64,000 bases of DNA from an uncultured Paracoccaceae bacterium (GTDB taxonomy: Bacteria; Pseudomonadota; Alphaproteobacteria; Rhodobacterales; Rhodobacteraceae): assembly GCA_947501555.1 (NCBI GenBank), contig CANMWG010000004.1, forward strand, positions 62,001 to 126,000. Reading direction: 5' to 3'. The notes under the pieces were generated by a model. That model was not told the DNA's origin and did not search any database. It saw nothing but the letters and a program-made list of their open reading frames with translations. A program made the translations under genes and the position numbers. Shown here piece after piece: positions 54,521 through 62,662 of this stretch; the first letter of the stretch is position 1, and every line of letters starts with the position of its first letter.

Positions 54521-54543
54521 ACGGGCCGCGTGCCCGTTTTTTT
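54521..54543 (+). terminator. Rho-independent terminator or attenuator before rimP
   Basis: ACGGGC-CGCGT-GCCCGT followed by seven T. It lies 25 bp before the rimP ATG and well after the importer terminator, so some transcript must begin in the gap and end, or partly end, here. Confidence 0.8.
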
Positions 54544-54567
54544 GTGCCCAGATGAAGGGCTTTGTAA

Positions 54568-55146
54568 ATGATGAATGATCTGATCGCCAAAGCGGCCATT
54601 GACCGTCGCATCGCTGAAATTATCACCCCTGTCGTTGAAGATATGGGGTTTGAAGTTGTGCGTGTGCGTATGATGTCTGGCAAGGACACGATCCTGCAGA
54701 TTATGGTCCAGCGCCCCGATGGCCAAATAGAAGTAGACGAATGTGGTCAGGTTTCTACTGCCATTAGTGCTATTCTCGACGTCGAAGACCCGATTCTTGA
54801 TGTTTATAACCTCGAGGTGTCCAGTCCGGGTATTGACCGCCCCCTGACCCGGTTGAAAGATTTCGACCAGTGGGAAGGTTTTGAGGCCAAGATCGAAACG
54901 GATGAGTTGATCGATGGTCGTCGCCGGTTCAAAGGCCCCTTGGCTGGAACCGAAGGCGATGAAGTTCTGATTACCATCGCTGAGGGCACGATTGGGCTGA
55001 AATTTGAATGGTTGTCAGATGCCAAGCTGGTTCTGACAGATGAGTTGATCCGCGACGTGCTGCGTGGACGTAAGGATGCGGGTCAGATTGACGAGACCCA
55101 ATTTGATGAAATCGAAACGATTATAGACGGTGAGGAGAACACCTGA
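54568..55146 (+). CDS. rimP: Ribosome maturation factor RimP
   Basis: Needed for assembly of the 30S subunit. The 192 residues show the family pattern [20 protein letters not shown] at 19-38, [19 protein letters not shown] and [18 protein letters not shown]. The ATG at 54568 is followed by a second ATG; either may be used. It is the first gene of rimP-nusA-ylxR-infB. Its stop overlaps the nusA start by one base. A terminator lies 25 bp upstream, which may make its expression dependent on read-through or on a promoter in that short space. Confidence 0.95.
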   Translation: MMNDLIAKAAIDRRIAEIITPVVEDMGFEVVRVRMMSGKDTILQIMVQRPDGQIEVDECGQVSTAISAILDVEDPILDVYNLEVSSPGIDRPLTRLKDFDQWEGFEAKIETDELIDGRRRFKGPLAGTEGDEVLITIAEGTIGLKFEWLSDAKLVLTDELIRDVLRGRKDAGQIDETQFDEIETIIDGEENT

Positions 55147-56774
55147 TGGCATATACTTCCGCGAACCAGCTGGAGCTTTTGCAAACGGCCGAGGCTGTGG
55201 CCCGCGAAAAGAACATCGAGCCCGGGCTTGTTGTGGAAGCGATGGAAGAGTCGCTCGCCCGGGCTGCAAAGTCCCGCTACGGTGCGGAAATGGATATCCG
55301 CGTTGCCATCGACCGCAAGACCGGCCGCGCGACATTTACCCGTGTTCGCACCGTTGTTGAGGAAGAAGAGCTTGAGAATTATCAGGCTGAGTTCACTGTC
55401 GAGCAAGCCAAAGAATATATGGAAAACCCCGAAGTGGGTCAGCAGTTCATCGAGGAAGTCCCCCCTGTTGAACTGGGCCGTATTGCCGCCCAATCCGCCA
55501 AGCAGGTGATCCTTCAGAAGGTCCGCGAAGCTGAGCGCGATAAGCAGTATGAAGAATTCAAGGATCGTGCTGGCACAATCATCAATGCGCTGGTCAAGCG
55601 CGAAGAATACGGCAATGTCATCGTTGATGTAGGTGCGGGCGAAGCCGTACTGCGCCGCAACGAAAAAATCGGTCGTGAGGCGTATCGCCCCAATGACCGT
55701 ATCCGTTGCTTCATCAAGGAAGTGCGTCGTGAGCAGCGTGGCCCACAGATTTTCCTGAGCCGGACGGCCCCCGAATTCATGGCCGAACTGTTCAAGATGG
55801 AAGTGCCTGAGATTTACGAAGGTATCATTGAGATCAAGGCTGTTGCCCGCGATCCTGGTTCTCGCGCCAAGATTGCTGTGATTTCCTATGATGGCTCAAT
55901 TGACCCGGTCGGTGCTTGTGTTGGTATGCGTGGGTCCCGCGTGCAAGCCGTTGTGAACGAATTGCAGGGCGAAAAGATCGACATCATTCCTTGGAATGAA
56001 GATATGCCGACCTTCCTTGTGAACGCCTTGCAGCCTGCTGAGGTGTCCAAGGTGGTTCTGGACGAAGAAGCTGGCAAGATCGAAGTCGTTGTTCCAGAAG
56101 AGCAATTGTCTTTGGCAATTGGTCGCCGTGGCCAGAATGTTCGGTTGGCGAGCCAGCTAACCGGTCTGGATATCGACATCATGACCGAGGAAGAAGAGAG
56201 CAAGCGCCGTCAGGCCGAGTTTGAGCTGCGCACGAAATTGTTCATGGATACCCTTGATCTGGACGAGTTCTTTGCCCAACTTCTGGTCTCAGAAGGCTTT
56301 ACCAATCTTGAAGAAGTTGCCTACGTCGAAGTTGAAGAACTTTTGGTGATTGAAGGTGTTGACGAAGGCACAGCCAGCGAACTGCAGGCGCGCGCCCGCG
56401 ACTATCTGGAAGCCCAGGCCAAGAAAGCCATGGACGCTGCCCGTGCTTTGGGTGTCGAAGACAGCCTTGCCAATTTTGAGGGCCTGACCCCGCAGATGTT
56501 GGAAGCACTTGGCAAAGACGGTGTGAAGACGCTGGAAGATTTTGCGACTTGCGCCGATTGGGAACTGGCCGGCGGCTGGACAACTATCGATGGCGAACGT
56601 GTCAAGGATGATGGTGTGCTTGAGCCTTTCGAGGTGTCACTTGAAGAGGCCCAGGATATGGTCATGACCGCCCGCGTCATGTTGGGTTGGGTCGATCCGG
56701 CTGATCTGGTTGCGGAAGCAGAAGAAGGCGAAGAAGACGGCGACGACGTCGAAACAGAAGAGGCAGAGGCCTGA
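55146..56774 (+). CDS. nusA: Transcription termination/antitermination factor NusA
   Basis: RNA-polymerase-associated factor acting in pausing, termination and rRNA antitermination. The 542 residues include the N-terminal polymerase-binding domain, an S1 domain (about 130-200; YGNVIVDVGAGEAVLRRNEK), two KH domains (CVGMRGSRVQAVVNEL and AIGRRGQNVRLASQL) and two C-terminal acidic repeats with a Glu/Asp-rich tail. Two C-terminal acidic repeats are as in gammaproteobacteria and many alphas. The ATG overlaps the rimP stop. Confidence 0.97.
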   Translation: MAYTSANQLELLQTAEAVAREKNIEPGLVVEAMEESLARAAKSRYGAEMDIRVAIDRKTGRATFTRVRTVVEEEELENYQAEFTVEQAKEYMENPEVGQQFIEEVPPVELGRIAAQSAKQVILQKVREAERDKQYEEFKDRAGTIINALVKREEYGNVIVDVGAGEAVLRRNEKIGREAYRPNDRIRCFIKEVRREQRGPQIFLSRTAPEFMAELFKMEVPEIYEGIIEIKAVARDPGSRAKIAVISYDGSIDPVGACVGMRGSRVQAVVNELQGEKIDIIPWNEDMPTFLVNALQPAEVSKVVLDEEAGKIEVVVPEEQLSLAIGRRGQNVRLASQLTGLDIDIMTEEEESKRRQAEFELRTKLFMDTLDLDEFFAQLLVSEGFTNLEEVAYVEVEELLVIEGVDEGTASELQARARDYLEAQAKKAMDAARALGVEDSLANFEGLTPQMLEALGKDGVKTLEDFATCADWELAGGWTTIDGERVKDDGVLEPFEVSLEEAQDMVMTARVMLGWVDPADLVAEAEEGEEDGDDVETEEAEA

Positions 56775-56799
56775 TTTCAGGCCTTTGGTGGGGCAACAA

Positions 56800-57432
56800 A
56801 TGGCGCGTGGTGGCCACAACAAAGACCGTGGCGATGCGGAACGTAAGTGCATCGTTTCAGGCGAGGTCCAGCCTAAGGCTGGCCTGATCCGCTTTGTTGT
56901 GGGTCCGGACAATCAGGTTTATCCTGATATTCTGGGCAAGCTACCGGGTCGTGGTATGTATGTTACGGCTGAACGCAAAGCGTTGGAGGCTGCCGGCAAA
57001 GGCCAGTTTTCTCGTAGCGCCAAGCAGGCGGTTGTCGTACCGGATGGGCTGGTGGACGAAGTGGAACGCCAGTTGGCCCGCCATACGGTTGATCTGATTG
57101 CATTGACCCGAAAGTCGGGCCGTGCGGTCTGTGGGTTTGAAAAAGTGAAGGGCTGGCTTGCAGGTGGTGAGCGTGTCCGTGTTCTGGTTCAGGCTAGTGA
57201 TGGTTCTGAACGTGGTAAAACGAAATTGTGGACACCAGAGGGGGCCAGATATTTCGGTTGTTTGACCTCAACGGAATTGGGTTTGGCATTTGGGCGTCAA
57301 AGTGTGATACATGGCGCGCTTGCCACTGGTGGACTCAGCAATCGTGTTGTAGAGGAAGCCACAAAGCTACGCGGTTTGCGCGAAGTGGACGGTGGCGATG
57401 CGGCCGCCGAGAAGGATAAAGAAGCTAGATGA
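56800..57432 (+). CDS. YlxR-domain (DUF448) RNA-binding protein
   Basis: Predicted nucleic-acid-binding protein of 210 residues. The N-terminal YlxR domain (about 10-85) has [20 protein letters not shown] and LPGRGMYV. A second part (about 95-185) resembles the L7Ae-type fold, with [16 protein letters not shown]. The fused form is common in alphaproteobacteria. I start it at ATG 56800 because the upstream part of the frame overlaps the acidic end of nusA and lacks similarity. Its TGA overlaps the infB ATG. Confidence 0.9.
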   Translation: MARGGHNKDRGDAERKCIVSGEVQPKAGLIRFVVGPDNQVYPDILGKLPGRGMYVTAERKALEAAGKGQFSRSAKQAVVVPDGLVDEVERQLARHTVDLIALTRKSGRAVCGFEKVKGWLAGGERVRVLVQASDGSERGKTKLWTPEGARYFGCLTSTELGLAFGRQSVIHGALATGGLSNRVVEEATKLRGLREVDGGDAAAEKDKEAR

Positions 57433-59915
57433 GCGATAACGACGGTAAAAAGACACTCGGCCTTGGTGGTTCACGTCCAAGTAACGTGAAGCAAAGCTTT
57501 AGCCATGGGCGGACCAAAAACGTCGTGGTGGAAACCAAACGTAAGCGCGTTGTGGTCCCCAAGCCGGGTGCGGCCAAACCCACAGGTTCAGGCGGTCCAG
57601 TTGGTGGCGATCCCTCCAAACGCCCTGCAGGCATTTCTGATGTCGAGCTTGAGCGCCGGATGAAAGCCTTGGCCATGGCCAAGGCCCGCGAGGCGGAAGA
57701 TAACGCCAGACGTGCGGCTGATGAAAAGGCCAAGGAAGAAGAACGCCGCGCCCGCCGCGCCGAGATTGAAGCCAAGGAAGCTGAAGAAAAGGCCCGTGAA
57801 GAACGCGCCAAGGCCAAGGCTGAAGAAGAAGAACGCAAAAAGGCCGAGGCAGCCAAGGCCAAAGCTGCTGCGAGTGCCGCACCTGCGCCTGCTGCTGCTG
57901 CCCCCGGGGAAACAGAGATTTCCCGTCCGACAGCTGCGCCGCGCAAGACTGATCGTGGCAACGAAACCCGTGAGAAAGCCAATAAAGCAAAGCCGGGCCG
58001 TGGCAATGATGACGGTCGTCGGTCAGGCAAATTGACATTGAATGATGCGATGGCTGGCCGTGAGGGTGGTCGTCAACGTTCCATGGCTGCCATGAAGCGC
58101 AAGCAGGATCGTGCCCGGGCCAAGGCGATGGGTGTCTCTGCTGAGCGTGAAAAGGTTTTCCGTGAAGTAGCGCTGCCCGAAGCGATCACTGTATCTGAGC
58201 TGGCGAACCGTATGTCAGAACGTGTGGCTGATGTCGTTAAGGCCTTGATGACCAACGGCATCATGGCCACACAGAACCAAACGATCGATGCGGATACCGC
58301 CGAATTGATCATCGAAGAATTCGGTCACACCGTTGTGCGTGTGTCGGATGCCGATGTTGAAGACGTTATTCAGGCTGTCGAGGACAAGCCAGAAGACCTG
58401 CAGTCCCGTCCACCGATCATCACGATCATGGGTCACGTTGACCACGGTAAGACATCCCTTTTGGATGCAATCCGGAACGCCAAGGTTGTCGCCGGCGAGG
58501 CAGGCGGTATTACCCAGCACATCGGTGCTTATCAGGTCACGACTGACGGTGGGACTGTGTTGTCATTCCTTGATACCCCCGGTCACGCTGCGTTTACGTC
58601 GATGCGGTCTCGCGGTGCACAAGTCACTGATATTGTTGTGCTTGTTGTTGCTGCCGATGATGCGGTCATGCCGCAGACGATTGAGGCGATAAACCATGCG
58701 AAGGCCGCTGAGGTCCCGATGATTGTTGCCATCAACAAGATCGACAGACCCGCTGCAAATCCAGACAAAGTCCGTACGGATCTGTTGCAACATGAGGTCA
58801 TCGTCGAAAAAATGTCCGGCGATGTGCAGGATGTTGAGGTATCGGCCATCACGGGGCAGGGTCTCGATGATCTGCTTGAAGCCATCGCGCTTCAGTCTGA
58901 GATTTTGGAACTGAAAGCCAACCCTGATCGTGCTGCCGAAGGTGCCGTAATTGAGGCGCAGTTGGATGTGGGTCGCGGTCCTGTTGCCACTGTTTTGATT
59001 CAGAACGGTACATTGCGCCAGGGCGATATCTTTGTTGTCGGTGAGCAGTACGGTAAGGTCCGTGCCCTGATCAATGACAAAGGCGAACGCGTCAAAGAAG
59101 CGGGTCCCGCTGTACCGGTTGAGGTGCTTGGCCTGAATGGTACCCCCGAAGCTGGTGATGTGCTGAATGTGGTTGAAACCGATGCGCAGGCCCGTGAAAT
59201 CGCAGAATATCGTGAAAAAGCGGCCAAGGAAAAACGTGCGGCGGCTGGTGCGGCCACGACCCTTGAGCAGTTGATGGCCAATGCCAAAGCCGATGAAAAC
59301 GTCAGCGAGTTGCCTGTTTTGGTGAAAGCCGATGTGCAGGGCTCTGCCGAGGCGATCGTTCAAGCGATGGAGAAAATCGGTAATGATGAAGTGCGCGTGC
59401 GCGTGCTGCATTCTGGCGTTGGTGCGATTACAGAGACGGATATCGGTTTGGCCGAAGCATCCGGTGCCCCAGTCTTTGGCTTTAACGTTCGTGCGAATGC
59501 GACAGCCCGGAACACAGCCAATCAGAAGGGCGTTGAGATCCGCTATTACTCGGTCATCTACGATCTTGTGGATGATGTGAAGAAAGCGGCGTCTGGACTG
59601 TTGTCTGCCGAAATCCGCGAAAACTTCATAGGCTATGCGTCGATCAAAGAAGTCTTCAAGGTGTCTAATGTGGGCAAGGTCGCGGGTTGTATCGTGACCG
59701 AAGGCGTGGCCCGCCGGTCTGCCGGTGTGCGCTTGCTGCGTGACAATGTGGTGATCCATGAAGGCACGCTGAAGACGCTTAAGCGCTTTAAGGACGAAGT
59801 TCCTGAGGTGCAGTCCGGTCAAGAATGCGGGATGGCGTTTGAAAACTACGAAGATATCCGCCCTGATGATGTGATTGAAATCTTCGAGCGCGAAGAGGTT
59901 GAGCGGAACCTTTAA
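57429..59915 (+). CDS. infB: Translation initiation factor IF-2
   Basis: GTPase that brings initiator tRNA to the 30S subunit. The 828 residues have a low-complexity N-terminal region (about 70-170) of Lys/Glu/Ala/Arg repeats, an IF2-N domain, then the G domain: G1 GHVDHGKT (335-342), DTPGHAAF and NKID, followed by the beta-barrel and C-terminal fMet-tRNA domains ([16 protein letters not shown]). The ATG overlaps the ylxR stop. rbfA and truB, often next, are absent here; two tandem palindromes follow. Confidence 0.97.
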   Translation: MSDNDGKKTLGLGGSRPSNVKQSFSHGRTKNVVVETKRKRVVVPKPGAAKPTGSGGPVGGDPSKRPAGISDVELERRMKALAMAKAREAEDNARRAADEKAKEEERRARRAEIEAKEAEEKAREERAKAKAEEEERKKAEAAKAKAAASAAPAPAAAAPGETEISRPTAAPRKTDRGNETREKANKAKPGRGNDDGRRSGKLTLNDAMAGREGGRQRSMAAMKRKQDRARAKAMGVSAEREKVFREVALPEAITVSELANRMSERVADVVKALMTNGIMATQNQTIDADTAELIIEEFGHTVVRVSDADVEDVIQAVEDKPEDLQSRPPIITIMGHVDHGKTSLLDAIRNAKVVAGEAGGITQHIGAYQVTTDGGTVLSFLDTPGHAAFTSMRSRGAQVTDIVVLVVAADDAVMPQTIEAINHAKAAEVPMIVAINKIDRPAANPDKVRTDLLQHEVIVEKMSGDVQDVEVSAITGQGLDDLLEAIALQSEILELKANPDRAAEGAVIEAQLDVGRGPVATVLIQNGTLRQGDIFVVGEQYGKVRALINDKGERVKEAGPAVPVEVLGLNGTPEAGDVLNVVETDAQAREIAEYREKAAKEKRAAAGAATTLEQLMANAKADENVSELPVLVKADVQGSAEAIVQAMEKIGNDEVRVRVLHSGVGAITETDIGLAEASGAPVFGFNVRANATARNTANQKGVEIRYYSVIYDLVDDVKKAASGLLSAEIRENFIGYASIKEVFKVSNVGKVAGCIVTEGVARRSAGVRLLRDNVVIHEGTLKTLKRFKDEVPEVQSGQECGMAFENYEDIRPDDVIEIFEREEVERNL

Positions 59916-59957
59916 GGAAGCAGAAGCTGTTTTAGGCTGCTTTCTTGTAGCGGTCTC

Positions 59958-59976
59958 AAATCCTCATTGAGGATTT
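59958..59976. repeat. Palindrome A after infB
   Basis: AAATCCTCA-T-TGAGGATTT, 9-bp arms around one base, in the 92-bp gap between convergent infB and mutT. No T-tract follows. Confidence 0.55.
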
Positions 59977-59981
59977 GCTTT

Positions 59982-60002
59982 CAAAGTTTCATAGAAACTT
60001 TG
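59982..60002. repeat. Palindrome B after infB
   Basis: CAAAGTTTC-ATA-GAAACTTTG, 9-bp arms with a 3-base loop, five bases after palindrome A. The pair looks like a dispersed repeat unit of two short palindromes (REP-like) or a joint transcription end for both genes. Confidence 0.55.
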
Positions 60003-60007
60003 CGACC

Positions 60008-60406
60008 CTACAGCCAGTCGCGCAATATGGGTATCAGCGGAACGTCGGCTGCTGGCATGGGATAGTCACGGAGTTCATTCGCGCGCACCCACTTCAGAGC
60101 CTGACCTTCGCGGGATTGTGGTATGCCATCCCATTTCCGGCAGGCAAAGAGCGGCATCAAAAGGTGAAAGTCATCATAGGTGTGGCTTGCGAAGGTGAGA
60201 GGAGCCAAGCAGGAGGCCCAGGTGTCGATCCCCAGCTCTTCTTGCAATTCCCGGATCAAAGCGACCTCTGGTGTTTCTCCTGGTTCGACCTTGCCGCCGG
60301 GAAATTCCCAGAGCCCTGCCATAGACTTACCCTTGGGACGTTGCCCCAAAAGCACCCGCCCATCCGGGTCAATGAGTGCGACCGCTGAGACCAGAACCGT
60401 TTTCAT
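60008..60406 (-). CDS. mutT: 8-oxo-dGTP diphosphatase, MutT
   Basis: Removes 8-oxo-dGTP from the nucleotide pool. The 132 residues have GLWEFPGGKVEPGE (31-44) and the full Nudix box 38-60 (GX5EX7RELQEELGI). The form of the motif and the length match MutT rather than other Nudix branches. It overlaps the argJ stop by 4 bp (ATGA) as the last gene of the PPIase-argJ-mutT unit. mutS lies in the same window but in another transcript. Confidence 0.92.
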   Translation of the reverse strand: MKTVLVSAVALIDPDGRVLLGQRPKGKSMAGLWEFPGGKVEPGETPEVALIRELQEELGIDTWASCLAPLTFASHTYDDFHLLMPLFACRKWDGIPQSREGQALKWVRANELRDYPMPAADVPLIPILRDWL

Positions 60407-61617
60407 GACCGGTAGTCTGCATTGATGCTGATGTATCCGTGGGTCAGGTCGCAGGTCCAGACCGTATTTTCCCCGGTCCCGATGCCCAGATCAACCTCGA
60501 TGTCGATTTCGGTGTTCTTCATATAGATGCTTGTCGCGTCTTCTGAATAATCTGGCGCCCGCCAGCCATCTTTGGCTACGGTGATATCGCCGAACCGGAT
60601 GCTCAGGCGGTCCCTGTCAGCCGCAGCGCCTGATTTGCCGACGGCCATGACGACCCTACCCCAGTTTGCGTCTTCCCCGGCGATGGCCGTTTTGACCAAA
60701 GGGGAATTCGCAATCGATAGCGCAACCTTTTGGGCGTCTGCATCATCCTGCGCGCCGGTTACGTTTACCGTCACGAATTTTGTGGCCCCTTCGCCGTCCC
60801 GCACGACCTGATGCGCAAGATTTAGCATGACCTGATGCAGCGCGTTTGAGAAGTTAGCATTGCCGGTGACGTCTACGCCAGATGCCCCTGTGGCCGCCGC
60901 GATCAACGTGTCCGATGTCGACGTATCGCTGTCCACGGTGATGCAGTTGAAGGTCTTGCCGTTGTGTTGTGAGATCAACGACTGCAGTGCTGCCTGGTCA
61001 ATTTTCGCATCCGTGAAGATATAGACCAGCATCGTTGCCATATCTGGTGCGATCATCCCCGAACCCTTGGCGATCCCTGCGATTTTGACCGTTTTGCCAT
61101 CAATCTTTACTTGCGCACTGGCACCCTTCGGGAAGGTATCAGTTGTCATGATGGCTTTGGCCGCGGCGGAAATTTTATCCGCGGCCAGACTTGTCTTTAG
61201 TTGGCCGATTTTATCCACGATCCGTTCATGCGGAAGTCGTTCCCCAATGACCCCGGTCGAGGCAGTGAAAATCCGTTGTTCATCAATCTGCAACGCATCC
61301 GAAACGGCAGTGCAAATTGCCTTTACGCTGCTGTCCCCATGTTTGCCAGTGAACGCATTGGAATTTCCGGAGTTCACAACGATAGCCGCCGGACCTGTGG
61401 GGTCGCCACCGAGCTTGTCCTGACAATCCAGCACGTTAGCAGACCGCGTTGCAGACCGCGTGAAGACGCCCGCTATTGCCGTTTGCGGTGCGAGCCACGC
61501 AAGCATCACGTCATCACGCCCGGTATATTTGACCCCCGCAGACACAGCCGCAAAGGTGACGCCGTTGATGACCGGCAGGTCAGGAAATCCTGCCGGTGCA
61601 AGTGGGGAAACCGTCAT
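60403..61617 (-). CDS. argJ: Bifunctional ornithine acetyltransferase / N-acetylglutamate synthase
   Basis: Moves the acetyl group from N-acetylornithine to glutamate in the cyclic arginine pathway. The 404-residue precursor is expected to cut itself before Thr195 in APDMATML, giving alpha and beta chains. The KGSGMIAPDMATM block (184-196), VVNSGNSNAFTG (80-91) and the conserved C-terminus (YISINADYRS) are present. Whether it also makes N-acetylglutamate from acetyl-CoA cannot be read from sequence. It follows the PPIase gene by 6 bp. Confidence 0.95.
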   Translation of the reverse strand: MTVSPLAPAGFPDLPVINGVTFAAVSAGVKYTGRDDVMLAWLAPQTAIAGVFTRSATRSANVLDCQDKLGGDPTGPAAIVVNSGNSNAFTGKHGDSSVKAICTAVSDALQIDEQRIFTASTGVIGERLPHERIVDKIGQLKTSLAADKISAAAKAIMTTDTFPKGASAQVKIDGKTVKIAGIAKGSGMIAPDMATMLVYIFTDAKIDQAALQSLISQHNGKTFNCITVDSDTSTSDTLIAAATGASGVDVTGNANFSNALHQVMLNLAHQVVRDGEGATKFVTVNVTGAQDDADAQKVALSIANSPLVKTAIAGEDANWGRVVMAVGKSGAAADRDRLSIRFGDITVAKDGWRAPDYSEDATSIYMKNTEIDIEVDLGIGTGENTVWTCDLTHGYISINADYRS

Positions 61618-61623
61618 GCGTCG

Positions 61624-62466
61624 TTATTCCAGCAATTCAACATTGTCGATCAAGTTGACGTCAAATGCCCCTTCTTCGGGCCGTACGATGACCGTTCCCT
61701 CGGTCAGTTCTTCAATGCGCGCAGTGATCGCTGCTTCTTGAAGTTCCGCTGCAATTTGCTGACGGGATTGTTCCAAGGTTGGTTGGGGCTGTACACGGGT
61801 TTCGACCAATGTCGCCACGTGCCACCCAAACTGCGTTTCAAACGGGTCAGATACACCGCCAACTTCCAGCGATGTAATCGCATTTTCGAATTCTGGCACC
61901 ATCGCACCTGCGCCAAACCATCCTAGATCGCCCCCAGATGGCCCCGTTGGCCCAGTAGATACATCACGGGCCACATCCGCAAATTCCGTGCCTTCGTCGA
62001 TGCGTGCCTTTGCAGCTGCAGCTTCTTCTTCAGTTTCAACCAAGAGGTGTGAAGCGCGGAATTCTGGAATCTCTTCCGCATCGGCGAAGCGTTCTTCGTA
62101 GGCTGCGACGATCATATCTTCTGTGACGGAACTTCCAGCGATTTCGGTGATCACATCAGCAGCTAGCATTGAGCGGCGTTCGTTGGACAAGATGAAATCT
62201 ACGCGTGGTGGAATGGCATCAATGGAATCTGCCAAGAGCTGTTGTTGTACCAACTGGTCAACGATCCCGTCGAAAAGCACTTCATTTGGGAATTGTGTGT
62301 ATTGCTGCGGCAGTTGTGAACGCGCCACGATCATCTCGCCCAATGTAATTTCGGTGTCACCTACTTTGGCAACCACCGTGTCAGCGGTGACATCCTGTGC
62401 GACTGCCGCAGATGACATCAACAATACGGAGGCGGCTGCACCCAAAAATGTAACATGTTTCAGCAT
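61624..62466 (-). CDS. Exported parvulin-type peptidyl-prolyl isomerase
   Basis: Predicted periplasmic chaperone and prolyl isomerase (PrsA/SurA type). The 280 residues start with a signal peptide (1-23; SVLLMSSAAVAQD), an N-terminal SurA-like helical part, and a parvulin domain (about 135-230) with FRASHLLVETEEEA, GGDLGWFGAGAMVPEFE and FGWHVATLVE. It heads the unit with argJ and mutT and is divergent from secA. Co-location with secA fits a role in handling exported proteins, by inference. Confidence 0.92.
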   Translation of the reverse strand: MLKHVTFLGAAASVLLMSSAAVAQDVTADTVVAKVGDTEITLGEMIVARSQLPQQYTQFPNEVLFDGIVDQLVQQQLLADSIDAIPPRVDFILSNERRSMLAADVITEIAGSSVTEDMIVAAYEERFADAEEIPEFRASHLLVETEEEAAAAKARIDEGTEFADVARDVSTGPTGPSGGDLGWFGAGAMVPEFENAITSLEVGGVSDPFETQFGWHVATLVETRVQPQPTLEQSRQQIAAELQEAAITARIEELTEGTVIVRPEEGAFDVNLIDNVELLE

Positions 62467-62503
62467 TAAACGATCCCTTGATTAGCCGCATAAGCCCGCG
62501 GCG

Positions 62504-62532
62504 TTGACACTGCATATGAGGCCCCTTACATC
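62504..62532 (+). promoter_or_regulatory. Candidate sigma-70 promoter of secA
   Basis: TTGACA (62504-62509), a 17-bp spacer and TACATC (62527-62532): a perfect -35 with a fair -10. It would give a secA leader of about 125 nt. Divergent from the PPIase gene. Confidence 0.5.
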
Positions 62533-62662
62533 CCATGGATGCCTCGAGGAGGCCGGTTTAGCCCGATTATTGGCCCCTTTGTATGTGGCCTGTTACGGGC
62601 CTACAAGCGACCTCCTCTCAATTAGACGTCAGACAGGTGCAATCTGCACCGCCGGAGAGAAT

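Larger units (their letters stand above)
54030..54567. other. Non-coding region with CtrA-type site and hairpins, upstream of rimP
   Basis: The gap of 538 bp has no convincing gene. In order it holds the importer terminator (54055-54080), a TTAA-N7-TTAA site (54087-54101), a hairpin GGGGCAAG/CTTGCCCC (54408-54436, 13-base loop), a smaller CCTTGG/CCAAGG stem (about 54482-54502) and an intrinsic terminator (54521-54543) 25 bp before rimP. The content would suit a small RNA or an attenuated rimP leader. I could not match it to tRNA, SRP RNA, RNase P, tmRNA or 6S RNA by eye. Confidence 0.5.

Noticed and set aside
54179..54571. 130-codon open frame in the rimP upstream gap as a gene
   Set aside because: TTG start, no Shine-Dalgarno, odd Ser/Pro/Arg-rich product, and it spans two hairpins and a terminator.
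58563..59822. 419-codon open frame antisense to infB
   Set aside because: Shadow of the infB codon pattern with His/Arg-rich content and no known motif.
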